DNA of 64,000 nucleotides, taken from Azospirillum sp. OGB3 (GTDB taxonomy: Bacteria > Pseudomonadota > Alphaproteobacteria > Azospirillales > Azospirillaceae). Numbering within the stretch: position 1 is the first letter of the stretch; every line of letters begins with the position of its first letter. The notes beneath the pieces are model-generated. The model did not search any database, was not told where the DNA came from, and worked only from the letters and a program-made list of their open reading frames with translations. Location: positions 1 to 64,000 of the forward strand of contig NZ_JACHYN010000019.1 in NCBI RefSeq assembly GCF_014192915.1. The letters run 5' to 3'. Positions 23,448 to 30,961 of the stretch are shown here, piece after piece. The position numbers and the translations under genes were made by a program.

Positions 23448-23896
23448 GCCGGGCCATCCTCCCGGCGGACGTGGCCGATGCGCTGTCCGGCACCGTCCAC
23501 CACCGCCTCGCCGTCCTCCTTGGCGAAGGCGCCGCGCTGCCGGTCGGGAAGAATGTCCAGGACCAATTCGGACGGGCGGCACAGCCGCACGCCGAGCGGC
23601 GTCACGACGATCGGCCGGTTGATGAGGATGGGATGGGCGATCATGGCGTCGAGGATCCGGTCATCATCGAGCGCCGGATCGTCGAGGCCGAGTTCCGCGT
23701 AGGGCGTGCCCTTCTCACGCAGAACGGCGCGCACCGGCACGCCCATGCGGCGGATGAGATCGGCGAGGTCCCGGCGGCTCGGCGGCGTCTTCAGATACTC
23801 GACGACGACCGGCTCGACGCCGCTGTTGCGGATCATGGCCAGCGTGTTGCGCGAGGTGCCGCAATCCGGGTTGTGGTAGATGACGATGGTTGTCAT
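23444..23896 (-). CDS. arsC: Arsenate reductase, glutaredoxin-coupled ArsC
   Basis: This 150-residue cytoplasmic enzyme reduces arsenate to arsenite. The catalytic Cys is C12 in YHNPDCGTSRNTL, the defining motif of the ArsC class that uses glutaredoxin. YLKTPPSRRDLADLIRRMG and HPILINRPIVVTPLGVRLCRPSE, the latter with the anion-binding Arg residues, complete the active site. A tail (EDGEAVVDGAGQRIG) is slightly longer than usual. The gene is divergent from arsR, with an inverted repeat between them. Reduction without a working local pump would leave arsenite inside, unless another efflux protein exists elsewhere. Confidence 0.93.
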   Translation of the reverse strand: MTTIVIYHNPDCGTSRNTLAMIRNSGVEPVVVEYLKTPPSRRDLADLIRRMGVPVRAVLREKGTPYAELGLDDPALDDDRILDAMIAHPILINRPIVVTPLGVRLCRPSELVLDILPDRQRGAFAKEDGEAVVDGAGQRIGHVRREDGPA

Positions 23897-23932
23897 GGGA
23901 GATGTCCGGCCAAACCGTTGGGGTCCATATAT

Positions 23933-23956
23933 TTCCATATTTTTCAAAATATGGAA
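23933..23956. promoter_or_regulatory. Inverted repeat, likely ArsR operator
   Basis: TTCCATATTTT-TC-AAAATATGGAA is a perfect 11-bp inverted repeat with a 2-bp centre. It lies between divergent arsC and arsR in the only AT-rich part of the interval. Size and position fit an ArsR binding site controlling both directions. Confidence 0.65.
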
Positions 23957-24022
23957 TAGTGAATTCGTGGGCGACCGGCGGCGCGCTTGCTGCCAAGGTG
24001 CCCGTCCGATAGGCTGCGCCCC

Positions 24023-24358
24023 ATGAACGTCAAGGATGTCATCGCCGGGCTGGGAGCGCTGGCACAGGAACACCGGCTGGCTGCGTTCCGGGAGCTGGTG
24101 CAGCAGGGGCCGGAGGGGCTTCCGGCGGGCGTGCTGGCGGAGCGGCTGGGCCTCGCGCCGGCGACCCTGTCGTTCCACCTCTCGCAGTTGAGCAACGCCG
24201 GCCTCGTCGCGTCGCGCCGCCAGGGCCGGCTGATCATCTACAGCGTCGATGTCGGGCGCTTCCAGGCGCTGCTCGGCTTCCTGACCGAGAATTGCTGCCA
24301 GGGAAACGCCGAACTCTGCCAGCCGCGTCCCGGCGGCTGCGCGCCGGGCGGCGACTGA
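24023..24358 (+). CDS. arsR: ArsR-family arsenic-responsive repressor
   Basis: The 111-residue winged-helix protein has the recognition helix LAPATLSFHLSQLSNAGLVASRR (about 45-67) and wing GRLIIYSVD. The C-terminal FLTENCCQG supplies C91 and C92, with C99 nearby. This cysteine pair after the dimerisation helix is typical of one class of arsenite-sensing ArsR proteins. Arsenite binding releases the operator. ATG 24023 is chosen because the domain begins there; an earlier in-frame ATG adds 12 residues. It converges on the GntR gene at 24366, eight bases away. Confidence 0.9.
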   Translation: MNVKDVIAGLGALAQEHRLAAFRELVQQGPEGLPAGVLAERLGLAPATLSFHLSQLSNAGLVASRRQGRLIIYSVDVGRFQALLGFLTENCCQGNAELCQPRPGGCAPGGD

Positions 24359-24365
24359 GGCGCGG

Positions 24366-25145
24366 TCAGCGCCGCTGCAGCGCCATGGTGTAGCGGAAAC
24401 CGGCGCCAGGATGGGTGTTGACGGCGATCTCCACGAGACGCCCGTCGTCGGTGAAATAGCGCCGGGTGATGACGAGGATCGGCGACTGCGGCGGGACATG
24501 CAGGCGCGAGGCGACGTTGAGGCTAGCCGGGGCGGCCTCGATGTCCTGCATCACCTCGGCGATGCGGACGCCGTAGCGCTGCTCCAGCACCGTGTAGATG
24601 GCGTACTGCACCACCTCCAGGTTGCGCACCACGTCGGAGAAGGCGGCGTCGATGTAGACTTCGACGTAGGAGAAGGGCTCCGACGTCTCGCGGGTGCGGC
24701 GCAGCGCGCTGACGCGGAACCACTGCGTGTCCGGCCGGCAGCCCAGCCGGCCCGCCAGTTCCTCCTCCACGATGATCCGGTCGACGGAGAGGATTTCCAG
24801 GCGGGTCGAGGTGGCGTATTGCACCAACTCGTCCAGGGAACTGATCGAATTGACGAAGCGCCCATCGGCGCGGCGCGCCGCCAGGACCGACCCCGATCCC
24901 TGGCGGCGCAGGATGTAGCCCATCTCCTGGAGCCGGCGCAGCGCCTCGCGCACCGTGTGGCGGCTGACGGCGAAGCGGCTGCACAGCTCCTGCTCGGTCG
25001 GCAGGCGGTCGCCGACGGCGTAGGTGCCGGCGTCGATCTCCTCCAGCAGGCTGCGGACGATCTCCTGGTAGAGTGGAGTCTCCCCCCGCTCCGCCGCGCC
25101 GTCCGTGCCGCTGGTGTCCTTCAGGCTGTCCGCTTCGTCCGTCAT
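24366..25145 (-). CDS. GntR-family regulator with UTRA domain (HutC/FarR subfamily), first of two
   Basis: The 259-residue protein has a GntR winged helix at about 20-90 (LPTEQELCSRFAVSRHTVREALRRLQEMGYI, wing GSGSVLAAR). A UTRA effector domain follows (about 110-255, with EPFSYVEVYIDAAFSDV and ILVITRRYFTDDGRLVEIAVNTH). UTRA regulators sense small metabolites. The ATG at 25145 has GAGGGA upstream. It lies downstream of the TRAP permease gene on the same strand and closes the catabolic island. It is a paralogue of the regulator at 28845. Either could bind the two TTGTACGTACAA sites. Confidence 0.88.
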   Translation of the reverse strand: MTDEADSLKDTSGTDGAAERGETPLYQEIVRSLLEEIDAGTYAVGDRLPTEQELCSRFAVSRHTVREALRRLQEMGYILRRQGSGSVLAARRADGRFVNSISSLDELVQYATSTRLEILSVDRIIVEEELAGRLGCRPDTQWFRVSALRRTRETSEPFSYVEVYIDAAFSDVVRNLEVVQYAIYTVLEQRYGVRIAEVMQDIEAAPASLNVASRLHVPPQSPILVITRRYFTDDGRLVEIAVNTHPGAGFRYTMALQRR

Positions 25146-25224
25146 CGCATCCCTCATGATGCCGGAAGATGGACGAGGCGGGGCGCCGATGCAACCGGCG
25201 TACGACGCTCCCGCGCGGCTGGGC

Positions 25225-26496
25225 TTACTTCAGCAGGACCAGCGACAGGGCCGGGAAGGCGTTGATGACGACCAGCGCCACCACCCGCATCCCGTAGAAG
25301 GGCAGCACGCCCTTCACGATGGCATGGAGCGGCATCTTGGTGATGCGGCTCATCACAAACAGGTTCAGGCCGACCGGCGGGGTCAGGGTCGCCACCTCGA
25401 CAAGAGCGGTCATGATGACGGCGAAGTGGATCAGGTCCACCCCCACGGCGTGCGCCATCGGGAACAGGATCGGCGCCAGCAGCACGATCATCGACACGCC
25501 GTCCAGGAACATGCCGACGACGAGCAGCAGCAGGTTGACCGCCAGCAGGAACTCGAAGGGGGAGACCTGCGCCTCCTTCAGCATCGCCGTCAATTCGGCG
25601 GACAGGCCAAGGCGGGTCAGCACCGCGGTCAGCAGGCCGGAGCCGAGCAGCACGCCGTAGATCATCACCGTCTGGAGCACCGACTCCCGCGCCGTCTCCC
25701 ACACCGCGGCAAGGTTGGCGGTGCGGTAGACCATCGTCACCAGGACCACAGCATAGACCGCGGCCAGCGCCGACACCTCGGTCGGGGTGAACCAGCCCAT
25801 GTAGATCGTGCCGATGATGATCACCGGCATCATCAGCGCCCCGGCCGCACCCGGCAGGCGCTGGCCGAAGCCCTTCCAGTCCGGACGCTCGCCGACCCGG
25901 CCGTAGCCGTTGATCCGGCTGACGATCAGCGTGGTGAGGCCGAGCAGGAACGCCTCGAACAGGCCGGGCACGATGCCGGCGATGAACAGGTCGGTGATCG
26001 GCAGGCCGACGATGGAGCCGATCAGGATGAAGGTCAGCGACGGTGGGATCATCAGACCCAGCGTGCCGCAAACCGCCACCAGCGAGGCGGCGAAACGCGG
26101 CGGATAGCCCTCCGCCGGCAGCAGCTTCACCGCCGCCGGGCCGAGCGCCACGGCGCAGGCCACCGACGAGCCGTTGACCGCGGCGAAGAACACGCTGGAC
26201 ATGGCCAGCGCCAGGGCGACGCCGCCGCGGAACCAACGGATCACCGTCCCGACCAGCTCCAGGATGACCAGCGCGAGGTTGCCGCGCGACATCAGGTTGC
26301 CGGCGAAGATGAAGAACGGGATGCAGACCAGCGCGTACTTGTCCACGGAATCCCAGGCCATCTGCGCGACCAGGACGACCGGGATGTTGAAGTTGAAGGT
26401 CAGCAGCCCGACCGCGATGACGCCCAGTGCCAGAGCGATGTGCACGCCCCCTGCCACGAGAAGCAGCAGGCTGACGACGGCGATGATGGATGTCAT
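25225..26496 (-). CDS. dctM: TRAP transporter large permease DctM
   Basis: The 423-residue membrane protein has about twelve helices and the DctM landmarks. These are a first helix IIAVVSLLLLVAGGVHIALALG, the NLMSRGNLALVILE loop, AVNGSSVACAVALGPAAVKLLPAEGYPPRFAASLVA, and PPSLTFILIGSIVGLPITDLFIAGIVPGL. It forms the channel with DctQ, encoded next at 26542. The matching DctP may be the protein at 36581, 9 kb away on the other strand. Substrates of TRAP systems are mostly carboxylates, which agrees with the CoA-linked genes here. Confidence 0.92.
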   Translation of the reverse strand: MTSIIAVVSLLLLVAGGVHIALALGVIAVGLLTFNFNIPVVLVAQMAWDSVDKYALVCIPFFIFAGNLMSRGNLALVILELVGTVIRWFRGGVALALAMSSVFFAAVNGSSVACAVALGPAAVKLLPAEGYPPRFAASLVAVCGTLGLMIPPSLTFILIGSIVGLPITDLFIAGIVPGLFEAFLLGLTTLIVSRINGYGRVGERPDWKGFGQRLPGAAGALMMPVIIIGTIYMGWFTPTEVSALAAVYAVVLVTMVYRTANLAAVWETARESVLQTVMIYGVLLGSGLLTAVLTRLGLSAELTAMLKEAQVSPFEFLLAVNLLLLVVGMFLDGVSMIVLLAPILFPMAHAVGVDLIHFAVIMTALVEVATLTPPVGLNLFVMSRITKMPLHAIVKGVLPFYGMRVVALVVINAFPALSLVLLK

Positions 26497-26541
26497 GGTG
26501 TTTCCTTCCCCCTTACTGGGTTGCCCTTTTCTTATCGCCGC

Positions 26542-27159
26542 CTAGAGATTCTCGCCTTCGGTGGGCGGATCGGGGTCCTGGCCGCGCAGCAGCAGGATGA
26601 TGTTGCCGACGAAGGCGAAGCCGTAGAGCACTCCGCCCAGCGGCAGCACCAGCCGGACCATCCAGAGCGGCAGGTCGAGGTTGGATTCGGTGAACATGCC
26701 GATGGCGTGGAGGTGGGCGACCTCCTGGATCCCGGCGACCACCAGCAGCACGCTGAAGCCCAGCCCGATCAGGCTGTTCAGCCAGGAGAAGGCCAGCCGC
26801 AGACCCTGCGGCATCATGTTGAGCAGCAGGTCCATGCGGATGTAGTGGCCGTGCCGCGTGCCGACGCCCAGCGACAGGAGCACGCTCCACACCACCAGGA
26901 AGCGGACCAGCTCCTCCGCCCACCAGTGGCTCTCCGACAGGAGCGAGCGGCTGGACGCCTCGTAGAACATGATGCCGATGGCCGCCATCATCAGGATCGT
27001 GGCGACGTTCAGGAGGATGCGGTCCTCGATGAAGCTCCACCAGCCCGGCAGGCCGCGCGGCTGGACCGCACCGGCGGCCTGGGTGTCGGGGGCCTGGGCG
27101 TCAGGAGGGGCGGCATGGCCGTGCGGAGACGCGGGGGTCAATGTATCGGTTCCCGGCAT
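26542..27159 (-). CDS. dctQ: TRAP transporter small permease DctQ
   Basis: The 205-residue protein has a polar, His/Pro/Ala-rich N-terminal tail of about 45 residues and then four membrane helices of the DctQ type. Typical segments are LRFLVVWSVLLSLG-like VRFLVVWSVLLSLGVGTRHGHYIRMDLL and the last helix LPLGGVLYGFAFVGNIILLLRG. The ATG at 27159 follows GGGAGTTCC; the open frame continues upstream over the amidase gene. It lies 15 bp from the amidase stop and 45 bp before dctM. The long cytoplasmic tail is unusual for DctQ. Confidence 0.9.
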   Translation of the reverse strand: MPGTDTLTPASPHGHAAPPDAQAPDTQAAGAVQPRGLPGWWSFIEDRILLNVATILMMAAIGIMFYEASSRSLLSESHWWAEELVRFLVVWSVLLSLGVGTRHGHYIRMDLLLNMMPQGLRLAFSWLNSLIGLGFSVLLVVAGIQEVAHLHAIGMFTESNLDLPLWMVRLVLPLGGVLYGFAFVGNIILLLRGQDPDPPTEGENL

Positions 27160-27173
27160 GGGTGGAACTCCCT

Positions 27174-28562
27174 TCACGAGAAGACCTGTGTCTGGGGGAC
27201 GCGGCTCAGCCAGCCGGCAGCGCGCTCGTGGGCGTCGGCGATGCGCAGCAGCGTGGCTTCCGCCTGCGGGCGGGCGATGAGCTGCATGGCGATCGGCATC
27301 CCGTCCGGATCGAAGCCGGCGGGCGTGACGAGCCCCGGCAGGCCAAGGTAAGAGACCGGGCGAGTCAGCGCCGCCACCCCGGCAACCACCGCGGCCATCG
27401 CCGGCCCGGCCCCCACGTCGGTCTGGGCGGCGGTCGGCACCCGGCCGCGCAGGGCGGGAACGAACAGCGCGTCGCATTGCGCGAAGGGGCCATCGATCAT
27501 CGCCCGCAGATGAAGCGCGCGGAGCTGCTTCGCCTGGAGGTAGGAGGCCGCCGGCACCATCAGCCCCTGCAGAAGCCGCGCGCGGACCTGAGGGCCGTAG
27601 TCCTGCGGACGCTCGCGCAGCCAGGGCGCGTGGACGGCCGCCGCCTCCGGCGTGAAGACGAGGTTGGCGAGGTCGCCGTAGGGCTCGTGGTCGGGGATGT
27701 CCACGTCCACGATGCGGGCGCCGGCGCGCTCCAGCACCGCCCGCGCCCGCTCCAGCGCGGCGGCAACGGCGGGGTCAAGGCCGTCGTAGTAGAATTGGCG
27801 CGGGATGCCCAGCCGCAGCCCCTCGACCCCCTGGCCGAGGCCGGAGGCGGCGTCCGTCCGCCCGGTGATGACCGCGAAGAGCGTCGCCGCGTCCTCGGCG
27901 CTGCGCGCCAGCGGGCCGACGCAGTCCAGGCTTTCCGACAGCGGCATCACGCCGTCCATCGGCGTCGCCCCCTGCGTCGGCTTCAGACCGACCACGCCGC
28001 ACAGCGCCGCCGGGAGCCGCACCGACCCGCCGGTGTCCGACCCCAGCGAGCCGAAGGCCAGCCGCCCCCCCACCGCCGCACCGGAGCCGGAGGAGGAGCC
28101 GCCGGTAATGCGGTCGGGGTCCCAGGGGTTGCGGCAGCGCCCGAGATGGGCGTTGTGCCCGGTCGGCCCCATGGCGAATTCCGCCATGTGCAGCGTGCCG
28201 AGCGTCACCGCGCCCGCCGCGTCCAGCCGCTCCAGCACCGTGGCCGTCCGCTCCGGGCGGAAGCCGCCCCGGATCGTCGGGGAGCCGCAGGTGCAGCGCT
28301 TGCCGGCGCGATAGAACATGTCCTTGTGGGCCAGCGGTACGCCGTGCAGCGGCCCGCGCAGCCGTCCGGCCCGCGCCTCCGCGTCGGCGGCGCGGGCGGC
28401 GGCCAGCGCCTCCTCCGGCTCGACCGACAGGAAGGCGTTGAGCGTCGGATTCAGCCGGGCGATGCGGTCCAGGCAGGCGTCGGCCAGGGCTTCCGCCCGC
28501 AGCGCGCCGTCGCGGACCGCCCTTGCGGCCTCCGTCAGGGTCAGCGATGTGGGATCGGTCAT
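27174..28562 (-). CDS. Amidase-signature enzyme, AtzE-like
   Basis: This 462-residue enzyme has the complete amidase-signature triad. K80 is in GVPLAHKDMFY, the cis-Ser is in TGGSSSGSGAAV (about 153-164), and the nucleophile is S180 in LGSDTGGSVRLPAALCG. The ATG overlaps the stop of a 69-codon gene whose product resembles AtzG. In the known AtzG-AtzE pair (1-carboxybiuret hydrolase), the small protein is a GatC-like partner of the amidase. The substrate is probably an amide or carboxamide that yields a carboxylate for the CoA genes upstream. I cannot name it. Confidence 0.87.
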   Translation of the reverse strand: MTDPTSLTLTEAARAVRDGALRAEALADACLDRIARLNPTLNAFLSVEPEEALAAARAADAEARAGRLRGPLHGVPLAHKDMFYRAGKRCTCGSPTIRGGFRPERTATVLERLDAAGAVTLGTLHMAEFAMGPTGHNAHLGRCRNPWDPDRITGGSSSGSGAAVGGRLAFGSLGSDTGGSVRLPAALCGVVGLKPTQGATPMDGVMPLSESLDCVGPLARSAEDAATLFAVITGRTDAASGLGQGVEGLRLGIPRQFYYDGLDPAVAAALERARAVLERAGARIVDVDIPDHEPYGDLANLVFTPEAAAVHAPWLRERPQDYGPQVRARLLQGLMVPAASYLQAKQLRALHLRAMIDGPFAQCDALFVPALRGRVPTAAQTDVGAGPAMAAVVAGVAALTRPVSYLGLPGLVTPAGFDPDGMPIAMQLIARPQAEATLLRIADAHERAAGWLSRVPQTQVFS

Positions 28563-28768
28563 GCCCGCTCCCCGGCGATGAGCGCGGCATGGGCGCCCAG
28601 CGGCACGTCGAACAGCGAACCGCCGGGATGCGCCGCCGTCAGCGCACCCGGCACGGCGGCCAGCAGGCGCCCGCACAGGGCGGCGTCGGCATCGTCCAGG
28701 GACACGCCCTGGATCCTGGCCAGGGTCCGTGCGCAATCAGCGGCGTCCCCGATGAGGTTTTCCGTCAT
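28559..28768 (-). CDS. AtzG-like small amidase partner
   Basis: The 69-residue protein overlaps the amidase gene by ATGA. Its helical, Ala/Leu-rich body with 'ADAALCGRLLAAVPGAL' and an end with hydrophobic Phe-Asp-Val-Pro resembles the AtzG-like family (formerly DUF4089). Those proteins wrap around AtzE-type amidases as GatC does around GatA. Length and position match the known pair. The ribosome site is GGAAGGGAGGGAA before ATG 28768. Translational coupling should give equal amounts of both subunits. Confidence 0.7.
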   Translation of the reverse strand: MTENLIGDAADCARTLARIQGVSLDDADAALCGRLLAAVPGALTAAHPGGSLFDVPLGAHAALIAGERA

Positions 28769-28844
28769 TCCTTCCCTCCCTTCCGGTGCTGTCCCCGCGC
28801 GGCTCTTCCGGCCGTTCGCCGCGGGCAGGGCCTTAATGGCCCCC

Positions 28845-29609
28845 TTACCCGGATCGTTGCAGCGTCATTTCATAGCGGTATCGTCCGGCCGCGTGGCTGC
28901 TGACCGCCACCTCCAGCGCGTTTCCTTCGGCGTCCAGATAATGGCGGATCACCACCAGGATGGGGGTGCCGACCTCCACCGACAGGCGGGATGCCAGGTT
29001 GGCGTCCGCCGAGGTGGCCTCGATCGACTGCACGACCTCCTCGATGCGCAGGCCGTAGCGGCTTTCCAGCACCGCGTAGACGGCGACCGGAAAGGTCCCG
29101 ATGGCCTGGGCCACGTCGTCGAAGGCGGCGGGCAGGAAGACCTCGGTGTAGCAGAGCGGGGTCCGCTCCCCCGGCTGGCGGCGCAGCGCCACCACCCGGA
29201 CCCAGGGGGTGTCCGGCTGGGAGCGCAGAAGCTCCGCCGTCCGCCCCTCGACCAGGATCTTCTCCACCGCCAGCACCTCCAGCCGGGTGGAGGAGGCGTA
29301 CTGCCCGATCTCCGCGAGGCTGGACAGCGTGTTGTGGAATCGCCCGTCGGGACGGGCGGCGGTCACCACCGATCCCGAGCCCTGGCGGCGCGCGATCAGG
29401 CCGAGATCCTGGAGCCGGCGCAGCGCTTCCCGCACCGTGTAGCGGCTGGCGGAGAAGCGCAGGCACAGCTCCTGCTCGGTCGGCAGCCGTTCGCCGACCC
29501 CGACCCGCCCGCCCGCGATGTCGGCGCGCAGCGCCTCCAGGATCTCCTGGAAGCGCGGCCCCTCCGCGGCGGACGGGCGGACGGAGGCCGGGCGAACGGC
29601 GGACTTCAC
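28845..29609 (-). CDS. GntR-family regulator with UTRA domain, second of two
   Basis: The 254-residue protein starts with GTG at 29609, overlapping the CoA-transferase stop by GTGA. A GntR winged helix (about 20-95, LPTEQELCLRFSASRYTVREALRRLQDLGLI, wing GSGSVVTAAR) precedes a UTRA domain (about 110-250, ending AAGRYRYEMTLQR). It is clearly paralogous to the regulator at 24366: both contain DGRF-N-SSL and STRLE in matching places. Coupling to the CoA-transferase suggests that it senses a CoA-pathway substrate. The proposed operator is TTGTACGTACAA at 34236 and 36481. Confidence 0.88.
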   Translation of the reverse strand: MKSAVRPASVRPSAAEGPRFQEILEALRADIAGGRVGVGERLPTEQELCLRFSASRYTVREALRRLQDLGLIARRQGSGSVVTAARPDGRFHNTLSSLAEIGQYASSTRLEVLAVEKILVEGRTAELLRSQPDTPWVRVVALRRQPGERTPLCYTEVFLPAAFDDVAQAIGTFPVAVYAVLESRYGLRIEEVVQSIEATSADANLASRLSVEVGTPILVVIRHYLDAEGNALEVAVSSHAAGRYRYEMTLQRSG

Positions 29610-30796
29610 AGAGCCCCCTGCTCGCGCAGCGCGGCGATCCGCTCCGGCCCGATGCCGATGCGGCCCAGAACGTCCTCGGTGTCGGCGCCCAGCGCCGGGG
29701 CGGGGCGGGTGGGAAGCCGCTCGCCGCCGATGCGCACCGGCCCGGTCAGCATCCGCACGCCGTTGGCACCGTCCGGGTCGGCGAAATCGGCGACCCGGTC
29801 GCTGTCGCGGACGAAGGGATTCTCCAGCGACTGGGCGATGTCGAGGACCGGGGCGGCGGGAACCGCACCGCCGAGGATCTCCACCCACTCCGCCGTGTCG
29901 CGCTGGCCGAGCACCTCGTCCAGCAGGACGGTGAGCAGTTCGCGGTTGGCGAGTCGGTCCTTGAAGCTGCGGAAGCGCGGGTCGTCCCCCCATTCCGGCT
30001 TGCCGATCTTGTCGCAGAAGACCGGCCAGAACTTCTCCTTGTTGCACATCACGAACAGCCAGCCGTCGCGCGTCCGGTAGAGCTGCGACGGGGTCAGCGA
30101 GGGATGCGCGGAGCGCGGCTCCCGCCCCTGGTTGTGGCCGCCGTTGAGGTACCAGGTGGCGAGGTAGGTCATGTTGTGCAGCGCCGTGTCGAACAGGCTG
30201 ACGTCGACGTCCGAGCCCTTGCCGCTGGCCCGCGCCCCGACCACGCCGGAAACGAGGCCGAAGGCGGTCATCAGGCCGGTCATCATGTCGACCACCGACA
30301 TGCCGAAGCGGGCGGGCGGGCCGTCCGGCTCGCCGGTCACCGACAGATAGCCGGCCTCCGCCTGCATCAGATAGTCGTAGCCCGGCCAGGCCCGCCGCGG
30401 CCCCGTGCGCCCGTAGGCGGACAGGTGGGCGCAGACGATCTTGGGGTTGACCGCCTTCAGATGCTCGTAGGTCAGGCCCAGCTTGTCCGGCAGGTCGCCG
30501 CGCAGATTGTCCAGAACGGCGTCGGCGTGGCGCACCAGCTCGTGCAGCACCGCCATGCCCTCGGGGTGCTTCAGGTTGAGGGTGATGCTGCGCTTGTTAC
30601 GGTTGAAGGACTGGTAGAAGTGGCTGTTGCCGGGGCCGAAGAAATGGGGGCCGACATGCCGGCCGACCTCGCCGCCTTCGGCGGGATTCTCGACCTTGAT
30701 GACTTCGGCCCCGAGATCGGCCAGCAGCATGGTGCCGAACGGGCCGGCGCCGTATTGCTCCACGGCGATGACGGTGACGCCTTCGAGGGGTAGCAC
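29606..30796 (-). CDS. Family III CoA-transferase (CaiB/BaiF)
   Basis: The 396-residue enzyme moves CoA between carboxylic acids through an aspartyl-CoA thioester. Family features are LPLEGVTVIAVEQYGAGPFGTMLLADLGAEVIKVE at the N-terminus, NRNKRSITLNLKHPEG, and YDYLMQAEAGYLSVTGEPDGPPARFGMSVVDMMTG with the catalytic Asp near 170. The end carries GADTEDVLGRIG. Relatives activate itaconate, mesaconate, malate, citramalate or glutarate with succinyl-CoA. Together with the MaoC hydratase and CitE-type lyase next to it, an itaconate/mesaconate-type pathway is the best guess. The operon starts near 34146; a repeat (30854) separates this gene from the dehydrogenase. Confidence 0.9.
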   Translation of the reverse strand: MLPLEGVTVIAVEQYGAGPFGTMLLADLGAEVIKVENPAEGGEVGRHVGPHFFGPGNSHFYQSFNRNKRSITLNLKHPEGMAVLHELVRHADAVLDNLRGDLPDKLGLTYEHLKAVNPKIVCAHLSAYGRTGPRRAWPGYDYLMQAEAGYLSVTGEPDGPPARFGMSVVDMMTGLMTAFGLVSGVVGARASGKGSDVDVSLFDTALHNMTYLATWYLNGGHNQGREPRSAHPSLTPSQLYRTRDGWLFVMCNKEKFWPVFCDKIGKPEWGDDPRFRSFKDRLANRELLTVLLDEVLGQRDTAEWVEILGGAVPAAPVLDIAQSLENPFVRDSDRVADFADPDGANGVRMLTGPVRIGGERLPTRPAPALGADTEDVLGRIGIGPERIAALREQGAL

Positions 30797-30853
30797 GCGG
30801 TGTCTCCCTGATGGGGGTGTGCGGGGTGTGTGGTGTGGGCGTAGCTGCGCTGG

Positions 30854-30942
30854 AGCCCCCCTCCCGACCTCCCCCCGCTTTCGCAGGGGGAGGAGAGAAG
30901 TTCCCTCCCCTGCGTCAGCGGGGGAGGGTTAGGGTGGGGGCC
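30854..30942. repeat. Extragenic palindromic element
   Basis: Facing arms CCCCCTCCC... and ...GGGTGGGGGC surround nested GGGGGAGG/CCTCCCC hairpins. The right arm GCGGGGGAGGGTTAGGG (from 30918) is shared with elements at 8078 and 52197. It fills the gap between the acyl-CoA dehydrogenase and CoA-transferase genes. Confidence 0.65.
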
Positions 30943-30961
30943 CGACGCGATCACCCTCCCC

